Below are positions 10,037-18,088 of a stretch of DNA of 64,000 bases, piece after piece. Each line of letters begins with the position of its first letter. Position 1 is the stretch's first letter. This stretch comes from Rhodospirillaceae bacterium. GTDB lineage: Bacteria; Pseudomonadota; Alphaproteobacteria; Rhodospirillales; Rhodospirillaceae. Location: NCBI GenBank assembly GCA_040219235.1, contig JAVJSV010000008.1:105976-169975 (forward strand), in the 5' to 3' direction. The translations under genes were made by a program, and so were the position numbers. The notes under the pieces were generated by a model. It saw nothing but the letters and a program-made list of their open reading frames with translations, was not told the origin of the DNA and searched no databases.

Positions 10037-11506
10037 TTACAGGGAATCCAACACTTCGAAGGCGGCACGTTCGCCAGATTCCATGGCCCCTTCCATGCCC
10101 CGGTTGACCCGGGCCAGATGCTCCCCGGCAAAATGAATGTGGCCGTGAGGCTGGCCCATGGGGTCTGGCAGGATCAGAGGCTGGCCCGGCTGCCAATAGG
10201 CATAGGAACCGCCGATGAACGGGTCGCGCTGATTGGAGTGCACGCGCAATGGCCTGAGCGCCCCTTTGGCGGCGGGCCGCAGGCGTTCTATTTCAGAGCG
10301 CACCAGACGCTCGGCCCCCTCCAGGCCGAGGCGATCCAGTCGCGCCGCCTGACGCCCGTTGACGTAGGCCAGATAGCAGGCCGGAGCATCGCTGTCCTCT
10401 TCCGGCAACAGGTTGAGACGATCGAAGGCGGAGTCCGTCCACATGGAGGGCGGCAGGCCATCGTCTTTCCAGAACTCGCGCTCAATGGCGTAGTGAATTT
10501 GGAAGGTCTTGTAATAGGGCAAGGTCTGAACCGCCTCGCGCTGGCGGCCCTGCAAGGCGGGCTCGATACGGATTTCCTGGAGCAGACTAAACGGCAAAGT
10601 GCAGATGACTTTGCGGGCGCGCAGCTTACTGCCATCCGTGAAAATCACTTCGGCCCCGGTGGCATCTGACACCAAAGCACTGACCGGTTTGTTCAGGCGT
10701 ACCTCCGACTTCAACGCCCCCGCCATACCTGCGGGCAGACGTTCATTGCCGCCTGCAATTTGGGTGCGGATGCCGCCCGAAGCGTGCAACTGCATCCACA
10801 CAAAGTAGTGAAAAATGTGCAGCATGGAGACGTCATAGACCGTATTGCCATAGGCGCTGTTGACCTCCTGCAGACGAATGGCCTCCTCGTTGAACCCCTT
10901 GGCTTTGAGGTAATCGGCAAAGCGGATATCGAACGCGGCGAAATCTGAATCGGTCCAGTCGTCGAGGTTTTGCATGGGATTGTCTTTGGGCAGCTCGCCG
11001 AAAAACACTTGCCACGGCGTCTTGCTTTTGAGGTCCTCCGGATGCGGGTTCAGGGGATGCTCGGCCCACTCAGGGATCATGATGTTCTGACCGCCAATGT
11101 TGATCATCAACTCATCGTCGCCCGCCTGCGAGCGCGGCCGGGGCGCTTGCAGGGTCAAATCCAAGCGGGTCGCCATATCGAGGCAGCGGGCATAATAGGC
11201 ACCGAACACCTCGCCTCCGGCTTCGGGCTTTCCGGGAATGTCGTAGAGGGTGTAGACGCGCCCGCCGACACGATCCCGCCCCTCGACCACAGCGACAGAC
11301 ACGCCCGCATCTTCGAGCATGGTGGCGGCAAACAAACCGGACAGACCCGCGCCGACCACCAGCACATCAACCTCGGTTGCGCCGCGGGCCCTGCGGGGTA
11401 AAGCAGCGGCAGCCAGACCTGTGGCAAGACCCGTCACAGCAGCCCCGTGAAGGGCAGAGCGTCGGGAGAGGGCCGCCTTGGCGCGTAGCAGAGATGCGGT
11501 GGTCAT
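10037..11506 (-). CDS. Tat-exported flavin monoamine oxidase family protein
   Basis: 489 residues. The N-terminus has a twin-arginine signal (SRRSALHG, Arg15-Arg16, then an Ala/Leu-rich stretch to ~40), so the enzyme acts in the periplasm. The FAD-binding dinucleotide fold starts at DVLVVGAGLSGLFAA (GAGLSG 52-57), followed by VVEGRDRVGGRVYT, the hallmark of the amine oxidase family. The C-terminus has FAGEHLARVNRGMEGAMESG, the family's FAD-binding end. AGGAG lies seven bases before the ATG. It would oxidise an amine to an aldehyde or imine with O2 or another acceptor; the substrate is unknown. It is upstream of and co-directional with the molybdenum hydroxylase, 133 bases away, which could take an aldehyde or heterocyclic product. 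Confidence 0.87.
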   Translation of the reverse strand: MTTASLLRAKAALSRRSALHGAAVTGLATGLAAAALPRRARGATEVDVLVVGAGLSGLFAATMLEDAGVSVAVVEGRDRVGGRVYTLYDIPGKPEAGGEVFGAYYARCLDMATRLDLTLQAPRPRSQAGDDELMINIGGQNIMIPEWAEHPLNPHPEDLKSKTPWQVFFGELPKDNPMQNLDDWTDSDFAAFDIRFADYLKAKGFNEEAIRLQEVNSAYGNTVYDVSMLHIFHYFVWMQLHASGGIRTQIAGGNERLPAGMAGALKSEVRLNKPVSALVSDATGAEVIFTDGSKLRARKVICTLPFSLLQEIRIEPALQGRQREAVQTLPYYKTFQIHYAIEREFWKDDGLPPSMWTDSAFDRLNLLPEEDSDAPACYLAYVNGRQAARLDRLGLEGAERLVRSEIERLRPAAKGALRPLRVHSNQRDPFIGGSYAYWQPGQPLILPDPMGQPHGHIHFAGEHLARVNRGMEGAMESGERAAFEVLDSL

Positions 11507-11828
11507 GGGTTAGCTCCTAAGGAGGCGGCAGGTGCAAAGACGAGGAAGACATCTTGGCCGAAGTCTAGGAGACAGGAGCCCTCACTGGCAATCAAAGGCA
11601 TGATGCAGGAGGCTTAAAAGGGGTGAAAAAGGCATCAAAAAAAGACCCAAAAAATTCCAACCCCGGGGTAATCTTGGAACGAGCCCATGCACGACACCCT
11701 AAATATAATGAAATCAATGGGTTAGACTCATGCGAAACGAGCTCATGCACAACAGTGTTACGCGTTTCGGTAAGGATGTTTCGTGGTGGGAGAGCAATAA
11801 TCCAATTGCGGAAGCTAATCCTTGGCCA
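11507..11828. other. Gene-free AT-rich stretch with imperfect 20-bp direct repeat; left edge of compositionally different patch
   Basis: No convincing gene is present. From ~11,610 rightward the composition turns AT-rich with A-runs, in contrast to the GC-richer genes on the left. Two copies of a near-identical 20-mer, 11678-11697 (AACGAGCCCATGCACGACAC) and 11736-11755 (AACGAGCTCATGCACAACAG), match at 17 positions. They could be remnants of a recombination site at the island edge or chance; no integrase gene is nearby. Confidence 0.4.
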
Positions 11829-13349
11829 TCAAATCCAGTTTTTATCACCGCCCTTCGCGGTTGATATTAGGCCACTTTGGGACGACTTATCCCAGTTTAA
11901 GAAGTTCGTCGGAGCAGACTTAATTCGACCACTTGGTTCATAATCCTGAAACCAAAGCTTGGCCATCCATATTGCCATCTGGTCAACATACCACTTTTCT
12001 TCTCCGCGAGACTCAAAATGATTTATGTAAGACGCAATCAGGTTAGAAAAACGAAGCCCAAAATCAGTGGGGGACACTGCCAAAAATCCAGCAGCAACTT
12101 GCTGATTAATATAAATCTCATTTGGCCTATCATATGTAACCGCATCAAACGGTACCAGGGAACTAATCACATGACCAATATCGTCATTGGCAATTGAGTC
12201 TATATCCAAACAGATAATCTGCCTTTGACAGAATTGAAGTATTTCAGGAAGCCTTAAGAATCTTCTACTTGCATAAACAGCCCTGTCTCTTTCGCCAACG
12301 TCTTCTGTTGTCCAGGTAAACCGACCACCTGAGAGATCAAGAAACTCTTCTGCCGGTTTAAAGATCGTATCGTCTGGATTAAGAATATGTAGGTGGACAT
12401 CTAGCGCAGCTGATGTTCTCAAAATCGATGACGCGAACTTAACGCCAAACAAGCTAACATAATCAGCGGTAGCGGCGGCAAAAACGACCGGATTACTGGA
12501 AGGATTAGGCCAGGAACCGTCTACCTTTGGTAAGGCCCTCAGCGCTCCAATTTTGTTCCGTTCCAAAAGAGCCCCCATTCTATGGAGCGGCAAAGTATTG
12601 TTAACAGTTGCAACCATTTCCAGCGCGGCATCTAAATTGCCGACTGCGAATAAGGCCCAGGATTTAATGCGAAGATCGTTTACAGTTTGGGTAGGCGCTT
12701 GGACAATCCCATTAAGACACTCCTGAAAATGCTCTTCTTGCTTAAGAGTTTTGAAGCTATTGGCTAGCCTTCCAAGATACGTAACCGTGTCTTTCCTCAC
12801 AAGCTGAAGCATTTCTGGGTCAGCTTTAAGCAACATATCCTTCCCGGAAACCAGGGCTTTTAATTCAAGGTCAGTCAGTTCCCGCACCGAGGATAGGTTT
12901 GTTAGAGCACGCATAAGGTTGAATAACGCTAATCGAGAGTTTGGCAACCCTGACAACATATCTTGATAGAGGGCGCACGCGCCTTCAATATCTTCTTCCT
13001 GTTGGAGTAGCGCTCCGAGGTTTAATTTGGCGTCATTGAAGTTGGGATCAACCGCAATCGCTTTTTCATATGCTGCCTTAGCATGCTCAAAATTACCCAT
13101 TCCCGCTAATACAATTCCGCGCGTAAAAAGTAGTAATTTATTATCTGGTGAGCTCTTAATCCCTGTTTTTAATAGAGCGAGAGCTTTTTGGTGATTACCT
13201 AAGCTATTTTCAAGCACGGCAAGTAGGCGGAGGGCATCTGAATGATTGGGAGACTCCAGCAAAACTTTAGAATACAGTTCACGTGCTTCATCCAGCTCAC
13301 CATTTTGGTGAAAAGCTACCGCACGTCTTAGTTTATCTAAACCTATCAA
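11829..13349 (-). CDS. TPR protein with C-terminal glycosyltransferase-like domain
   Basis: 506 residues. Residues ~1-180 are tetratricopeptide repeats (repeating pattern such as AAYEKAIAVDPNFNDAKLNL). From ~290 the sequence resembles a GT-A-fold nucleotide-sugar transferase: VVFAAATADYVSLFGVKFASS, a D-x-D-like metal site in IICLDIDSIAND, and a later segment with YINQQVAAGFLAVSPTDFG resembling the acceptor side of GT8-like enzymes. No signal peptide or membrane helix. The start at 13349 is TTG; no in-frame ATG is near. Codon use and base composition are AT-richer than the flanks. It is divergent from the FkbM methyltransferase, and the two may modify a surface polysaccharide or protein. The transferase assignment is by motif only. 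Confidence 0.6.
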   Translation of the reverse strand: MIGLDKLRRAVAFHQNGELDEARELYSKVLLESPNHSDALRLLAVLENSLGNHQKALALLKTGIKSSPDNKLLLFTRGIVLAGMGNFEHAKAAYEKAIAVDPNFNDAKLNLGALLQQEEDIEGACALYQDMLSGLPNSRLALFNLMRALTNLSSVRELTDLELKALVSGKDMLLKADPEMLQLVRKDTVTYLGRLANSFKTLKQEEHFQECLNGIVQAPTQTVNDLRIKSWALFAVGNLDAALEMVATVNNTLPLHRMGALLERNKIGALRALPKVDGSWPNPSSNPVVFAAATADYVSLFGVKFASSILRTSAALDVHLHILNPDDTIFKPAEEFLDLSGGRFTWTTEDVGERDRAVYASRRFLRLPEILQFCQRQIICLDIDSIANDDIGHVISSLVPFDAVTYDRPNEIYINQQVAAGFLAVSPTDFGLRFSNLIASYINHFESRGEEKWYVDQMAIWMAKLWFQDYEPSGRIKSAPTNFLNWDKSSQSGLISTAKGGDKNWI

Positions 13350-13527
13350 CTGCCAATGGTCCTGATTTTCATCTGGAAAAACTTATTTTTAAGACCCGCG
13401 TCTTACAAAGACGCCGGTCATGCCGCGCCCTCAAACACTGCTAAAAATTAGCGAAAAAAAAGATAATACGTTTTATTGATTTTGCTATGGGACTTCTCTA
13501 ACGCTCATTAACATCAGTAGAGTGATA

Positions 13528-14424
13528 ATGAAAAGCACGGAAGAATATTATAACACTGCTCTTAACTTAAGAAATCGGGCTGACTATGTGCAGCCCAACG
13601 ATCTCCAATCTTTGCTGCAGAAACCGACATTCTCTGGATTCGTTTCTGCTTCGGTAGGCCCTAGTCTTTCTTTTGAGATGTTCATCTGTGAAGGAGATGA
13701 CTTAGTCGCCGCAAGATTATTTTGGAGGGGCCACTTTGAGCCAATGTCATCTCAATTGTGGGCAAAGCTGTGTAAGGGTGCGAATGTAGCCTGTGACATA
13801 GGTAGCCATTCAGGTTATTATAGCCTCTTGGCAAACCAAGCTAATCCGAACTTAATAGTCTGGTCTTTTGAACCTCACCCGATAGTTTACTCTCGATTGT
13901 TGATTAACATTAGAGCCAACAAACTTTCAGCTAATCACTGTATCAATAAGGCGATAGTTGCCGACAAAAACCCAACAGCATCTCTATATGTTAACTCTGC
14001 ACATTGGGCGATTACATCCGGTTCGAGCTTATTGCAGAGGGCCGGATATAAGATCAATGTTGCCACCCAATTCATTGGAACACTAGTATCTCAGAATCAG
14101 GAGCGACCAACCTTAATTAAAATTGACGTCGAGGGTATAGAAGAAGAACTTATTAACGCGCTGGCCTTCTGCGGTTATGGTTCAGTAAGTGACATACTGA
14201 CGGAACAATTAGAGCCTTGGTCACAACAAACCAATTCCACGTTAACAACAGCCGGTTGGACAATATTGGAAATAGACGAATCCGCTATGTCCATCACAAA
14301 CACTTTTGGCCGCGGGCGCCAGGACAGCTCTGGGGAAAGTCGCAACATCTGGCTGACACGACGAGATGAGGCATCAATTTCTGAAATAGTAAGTTCGTTT
14401 CAGCAAGTTTACGAACGCCCTTAA
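13528..14424 (+). CDS. FkbM-family methyltransferase
   Basis: 298 residues from ATG 13528, chosen because AGAG lies five bases upstream; GTG 13522 would add two residues. The SAM site is VACDIGSHSGYYSLLA, followed by WSFEPHPIVYSRLLINI, and the late motif PTLIKIDVEGIEEELINAL is diagnostic of the FkbM family. These enzymes O-methylate sugars or other small acceptors, often within polysaccharide or glycolipid loci, which fits the divergent glycosyltransferase-like neighbour. AT-rich composition sets it apart from genes outside 11.6-16.0 kb. Acceptor unknown. Confidence 0.85.
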   Translation: MKSTEEYYNTALNLRNRADYVQPNDLQSLLQKPTFSGFVSASVGPSLSFEMFICEGDDLVAARLFWRGHFEPMSSQLWAKLCKGANVACDIGSHSGYYSLLANQANPNLIVWSFEPHPIVYSRLLINIRANKLSANHCINKAIVADKNPTASLYVNSAHWAITSGSSLLQRAGYKINVATQFIGTLVSQNQERPTLIKIDVEGIEEELINALAFCGYGSVSDILTEQLEPWSQQTNSTLTTAGWTILEIDESAMSITNTFGRGRQDSSGESRNIWLTRRDEASISEIVSSFQQVYERP

Positions 14425-14546
14425 CTGTCTTCAAAGAAGGACTGCCCCTACCCAAAAATAAACAAGGAGGAAAAATCGAAAAAAGCCGCGTAAACCAGCT
14501 CTAACCAGAAGCCGTGACTTTCAGGTCAATATGATCTCTGCACGCC

Positions 14547-14634
14547 TTACCCCGCCGTCTTCCCCGCATCAACCGGCAGGACCGCACCGCTAACATAGCG
14601 GGCGTGGTCGCTCATCAGCCAGGTCACCACATTG
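14547..14634 (-). pseudogene. Remnant 3' end of an SDR gene (28 codons plus stop)
   Basis: On the minus strand this reads NVVTWLMSDHARYVSGAVLP, then VDAGKTAG and a stop, the exact C-terminus of the SDR encoded at 16066-16821 with one residue changed (DH for DD). At DNA level 14551-14634 matches 16070-16153 at 80 of 84 bases. Upstream the match stops abruptly at 14634, just before the stop codon of the SEFIR gene. It is a second, truncated SDR copy left by an insertion or a duplication. Confidence 0.85.
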
Positions 14635-14645
14635 CTGAAAGCTTC

Positions 14646-15956
14646 TCATAACCACCAGTCTTCTAACACCACGTTGTGATCGGGATCTTCCACTCGCCGG
14701 ACATACATATTTTCACGGTACTCGAAAGCGGTCTCATTGTAAGAGCTTGGCAAATAAGGGTTTACACTACTCGCTTCGATCTGTGGCATGAACCATTCGC
14801 TAAAGTATGAATCCAACAAGGTACCAGAAGTCCGCTTAGATTGCTCGTAGGACTCTCGTATTACATCAGGAGGGCCAACCACATAGTATCCAGGCTCACT
14901 GGGTCTGTAATTTCCAATCCCTCTAACCACCGCTACTAAATAGTTGTCCGCCAGTCCAATGAAACGCGCATACGCCCCGTAGGTATTACAGTCGGCGTAC
15001 AGACCCAGTAACTGAATATGAGTTTCGTCAAAACTCTTTGCATGCTCTGAGTCTAATCCGCGAGAGCGGAGAATAAACTCAATACTGGTATATTGAATGT
15101 ACCAGTTTGAGGTACCGAGGAACTTTAACATAACCTCAGCTATGCTCTCTGTTGAGTAACTATCTGGCTTCATGCCCTCGCATATTGAAAGAAGCCTAGT
15201 TGATATCCGTGTTTTCCAAATTTGCAACGTACGAATCAATTCTATCGTGTCCGCATAAACACTCGTAGCCGGAGTTTTGATAGGTGTGAACGTTTCGTTT
15301 TCAATGTCTAAGCGGAGCAACTCTAACTGTTTATCAATTATGTCTATTATTTCTGGCCATTCGACATTCACCTCGTAATCAGGGTCGTGCTTAAGCATGT
15401 CAACTAAGCGAATTAGGTCTATCTTTTTAGGTTGCCAATGATCAGAAAACGAAACTTTTGACTCATGCTTGAGAAAGGGGTTCTGGCCGAGTTCGGGTTT
15501 AGGCACGAGAGGGACACCGTGGATGTCTCTTAACAACTTCTCAAAGTTGTTACTAAATGCTGTTTCACTGTCGTCGCTAAAGTCTATGTGGACCATACCT
15601 CCCATGAACTTCGGTATTTTCGCACCACCCGTAGTATTTCGTATAATTGGAATAAATCGTGCGGGAGCGCTATTTGAGAATAGTTCAGACGAAATAATAC
15701 GCTTTTCAAATGCAACACCGCCAGTATCACGCTGAGCTTTCTCAAGATATTCGTCTGTACAAATCACAAGAACTCTATCAGCCGCTGCAATTTGATGTTC
15801 CATAAAAGCTGGCAAATCAGAACCCAATTTGAGTTCGATCTGGTCAATAATGGCTACTACATGGTTCTGGAAAAGTAACTTGGCTAGATTGAGCACCCAC
15901 TGTTTATGCTCTTCACTATCATGCGAGTAGGATATGAAAACTTTTGGTGCAGACAT
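14646..15956 (-). CDS. SEFIR (TIR-like) domain protein, possible defence effector
   Basis: 436 residues from ATG 15956 (a TTG 18 bases upstream is less likely). Residues ~4-150 match the SEFIR/TIR family: PKVFISYSHDSEEHKQWVLN, IIDQIELKLGSDLPAFMEHQ, ADRVLVICTDEYLEKA and GGVAFEKRIISSEL. The remaining ~280 residues are not recognised; they look largely helical and end in tryptophan-rich VVLEDWWL. Bacterial stand-alone SEFIR/TIR proteins are often immune effectors that degrade or modify NAD, but that activity is not shown here. AT-rich composition and flanking 84-bp repeats of the SDR 3' end (14551-14634 and 16070-16153) indicate horizontal arrival. No ThsA-like or other partner gene was seen. 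Confidence 0.75.
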   Translation of the reverse strand: MSAPKVFISYSHDSEEHKQWVLNLAKLLFQNHVVAIIDQIELKLGSDLPAFMEHQIAAADRVLVICTDEYLEKAQRDTGGVAFEKRIISSELFSNSAPARFIPIIRNTTGGAKIPKFMGGMVHIDFSDDSETAFSNNFEKLLRDIHGVPLVPKPELGQNPFLKHESKVSFSDHWQPKKIDLIRLVDMLKHDPDYEVNVEWPEIIDIIDKQLELLRLDIENETFTPIKTPATSVYADTIELIRTLQIWKTRISTRLLSICEGMKPDSYSTESIAEVMLKFLGTSNWYIQYTSIEFILRSRGLDSEHAKSFDETHIQLLGLYADCNTYGAYARFIGLADNYLVAVVRGIGNYRPSEPGYYVVGPPDVIRESYEQSKRTSGTLLDSYFSEWFMPQIEASSVNPYLPSSYNETAFEYRENMYVRRVEDPDHNVVLEDWWL

Positions 15957-16065
15957 TTTACCAATGACTCGCAAGGCAAGAAAAATTATTACCTAATTTA
16001 ACATGTCCCTAGCTCCCACTACACCAATTTTACCCTAGCCGTGACGGATGTGTGATCAATCGTTC

Positions 16066-16821
16066 TCAACCCGCAGTCTTCCCTGCATCAACCGGCAGGA
16101 CCGCACCGCTAACATAGCGGGCGTCATCGCTCATCAGCCAGGTCACCACATTGGCGATGTCTTGCATCTCGCCAAAGCGCTTGCCGGGAATTTGGTTGCG
16201 CAGGGTGTCAAACAGCTCGGGCATACTGGCCTGAATTTTCTCGGCCTTTTCGGTGGTGATGATGCCCGGCGCAATCACATTCACGCGGATGTTGTCGTCG
16301 CCGTACTCCAGCGCCGCGGATTTGGTCAGGCCCACCAGCCCCCATTTGGCAGCGGCGTAATCGGCCATGTTTTTGACGCCACGAATACCGCCGGTGGAGC
16401 TGTTGTTGACGATGGACCCGCCACCGCTTTTTTGCATCAGCGGCACTTCGGCCTGCATGAGATTAAACACCGAGGTCAGGTTGACGGCGATGGTATCGTC
16501 CCACCGCTCGACCGGGGTTTGGTGCAGGGGAGAGTCGCCAAAGGCACTGCCCAAATTGTTAAAGGCGCAGTCTAAGCGCCCGTGTTTATCGTCGATGATT
16601 TTAAACGCTGCGGCGACAGAGGCGCGATCTGTGCCATCCAGCTGCAGCCCTTCCGCCGCGCCCCCAGCAGCGCAAATGGCGTGCGCAGCGGCGTCGCAAT
16701 CTTCGCTGCGGCGGGCGGCGAGAATAACATGCGCGCCCTGCTGACCCGCCTCCATGGCGGTGCGACGCCCCATGCCGGAACTGGCGCCGACAACAAGACA
16801 GATTTTGTTTTTAAGTTTCAT
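16066..16821 (-). CDS. Short-chain dehydrogenase/reductase
   Basis: 251 residues, normal length for a classical SDR. The NAD(P)-binding motif is ICLVVGASSGMGRRTA near the start. The catalytic residues are visible as Ser in NNSSTGG and YAAAKWGLVGL (Y-x-x-x-K). ARYVSGAVLPVDAGKT is the usual SDR C-terminus. It oxidises or reduces a hydroxyl/keto group; substrate unknown. Its last ~84 bases are duplicated at 14551-14634 beyond the SEFIR gene. It is a single-gene unit divergent from the FGE-like gene at 17034. Confidence 0.9.
   Translation of the reverse strand: MKLKNKICLVVGASSGMGRRTAMEAGQQGAHVILAARRSEDCDAAAHAICAAGGAAEGLQLDGTDRASVAAAFKIIDDKHGRLDCAFNNLGSAFGDSPLHQTPVERWDDTIAVNLTSVFNLMQAEVPLMQKSGGGSIVNNSSTGGIRGVKNMADYAAAKWGLVGLTKSAALEYGDDNIRVNVIAPGIITTEKAEKIQASMPELFDTLRNQIPGKRFGEMQDIANVVTWLMSDDARYVSGAVLPVDAGKTAG
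16070..16153. repeat. 84-bp direct repeat, copy inside the intact SDR gene
   Basis: Matches 14551-14634 at 80 of 84 bases in the same orientation, offset 1519 bases. The stretch enclosed by the two copies contains only the SEFIR gene, which suggests a cargo insertion that duplicated or reconstituted an SDR 3' end. The two pairs of adjacent or synonymous differences show that the copies are not a fresh duplication. Confidence 0.85.
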
Positions 16822-17033
16822 AGGGCTTTTCTCATGTGGTGAAATTCATGTGGTGGTCCGGCCGATGTTTTGCGTTGAGGCGTAGACCTTACCGGGCGGG
16901 CGCAAGCGAAGGCAACGGTGCCAGGTAAGGGTGTTGTGTCTTGCCACTTTTGTGGACTCTCGCAATCGCAAGGCTTTAAGCTGTTTCCTATGCACTCAGA
17001 TCATGATTTAAGCCTCAGATAAGGATGTTCCCA

Positions 17034-18062
17034 ATGCCGTCGGTCCTTCGCATTTTTTTCCTTCCCGCATGCAGCACAGCCTTTCTGGTGCTTTTGGCCA
17101 TCTCGGGTTTGAACCACACCGCAGCGGCACAACAAGAGCAGCCAGCCGTGATCCAAGATTGTGACACCTGCCCCGTGATGGTGGTGGTGCCCGCCGGGTC
17201 TTTTGTGATGGGCTCGACCGCGGAAGAACGCACGCGCGAGAAAGTGCCCGCGCCACCGAAGGTGCCGTTCGACTTTGCCAAGTTCGAGCAGCCGCGCCGC
17301 GAAGTGGTGTTTGAAAAACCCTTTGCCATCGGCAAGTACGAAGTCAGCCGCGGCGAATACGCCCGTTTTGTCGCGGAGACAGATTTTCCCACCGGCCCCA
17401 AATGCTGGGCCTGGGATTCCACCAGCGATAATTACGACGAAATGGCGGGCTGGGTTGTGCAAGAGGGTAAATCTTGGCGCGACCCCGGGTTTCCGCAAAC
17501 CGATGATCATCCGGTGGTGTGTGTCGACTTCGCCGAAGTGAATGCGTTTGCGGCCTGGATGTCGGAACGCACCGGCCAAACCTATCGGCTGCCGACCGAG
17601 GCCGAATGGGAATATGCCGCCCGCGCCGGCACCTCAACCACCCGGCCCTGGGGCAACAATATTGATGACAGCTGCCAGTATACCAATGTGGCCGACGCAA
17701 GCCTGGCAGCGGTGCATTCCCGCCCCGCCAATTACGATGACTTCACCCCGTTTAACTGCAACGATGGTTACATCTACACCGCGCCCGTGAATGCCTTTGC
17801 CCCCAACGCGTTTGGTCTCCATGGGGTGCTGGGCAATGCGGGCGAGTGGATCGACGATTGTTTCCACGAAAACTATGACGGCGCGCCGACCGATGGGTCC
17901 GCCTGGCGCGACAACGCGTGCGAACTGGGTGTGGTGGTGCGCGGCGGCAGTTGGTTCAGCTTTCCCTGGACAGTGCGCTCGGCCCACCGTGTGCGCGGCC
18001 AAAACTTAGACACGCGCTACGGCGCGACGGGCTTTCGGCTGGTGCGTGAACTCAACGACTGA
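17034..18062 (+). CDS. Exported FGE-sulfatase (SUMF1) domain protein lacking the catalytic cysteines
   Basis: 342 residues from ATG 17034 (AAGGA eight bases upstream; ATG 17025 is a worse fit). An N-terminal hydrophobic stretch to ~30 ending in AAA is a signal peptide. The domain starts with CDTCPVMVVVPAGSFVMGS and includes YRLPTEAEWEYAARAG and RGGSWFSFPW near the end, the formylglycine-generating-enzyme fold. In true FGE the segment after GGSW carries the active-site cysteine pair; here it has none, and there is no sulfatase in the window, so formylglycine formation is unlikely. It resembles the protein at 35896-36834. The function is unknown; the fold also serves non-haem iron and ligand-binding roles. 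Convergent with the TRAP binding protein gene. Confidence 0.82.
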   Translation: MPSVLRIFFLPACSTAFLVLLAISGLNHTAAAQQEQPAVIQDCDTCPVMVVVPAGSFVMGSTAEERTREKVPAPPKVPFDFAKFEQPRREVVFEKPFAIGKYEVSRGEYARFVAETDFPTGPKCWAWDSTSDNYDEMAGWVVQEGKSWRDPGFPQTDDHPVVCVDFAEVNAFAAWMSERTGQTYRLPTEAEWEYAARAGTSTTRPWGNNIDDSCQYTNVADASLAAVHSRPANYDDFTPFNCNDGYIYTAPVNAFAPNAFGLHGVLGNAGEWIDDCFHENYDGAPTDGSAWRDNACELGVVVRGGSWFSFPWTVRSAHRVRGQNLDTRYGATGFRLVRELND

Positions 18063-18088
18063 GGGGGCGGGCGAACGCGTCACTTGCC

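Noticed and set aside
13390..13405. TAAGAC-CCGC-GTCTTA hairpin as terminator
   Set aside because: It lies in a divergent promoter interval and is not followed by a T-run in either transcription direction.
16048..16575. 175-codon plus-strand frame
   Set aside because: Antisense to the SDR gene, whose cofactor and catalytic motifs are clear.
17034..18062. Sulfatase-activating formylglycine-generating enzyme
   Set aside because: The active-site cysteine pair is missing and no sulfatase gene is in the window.
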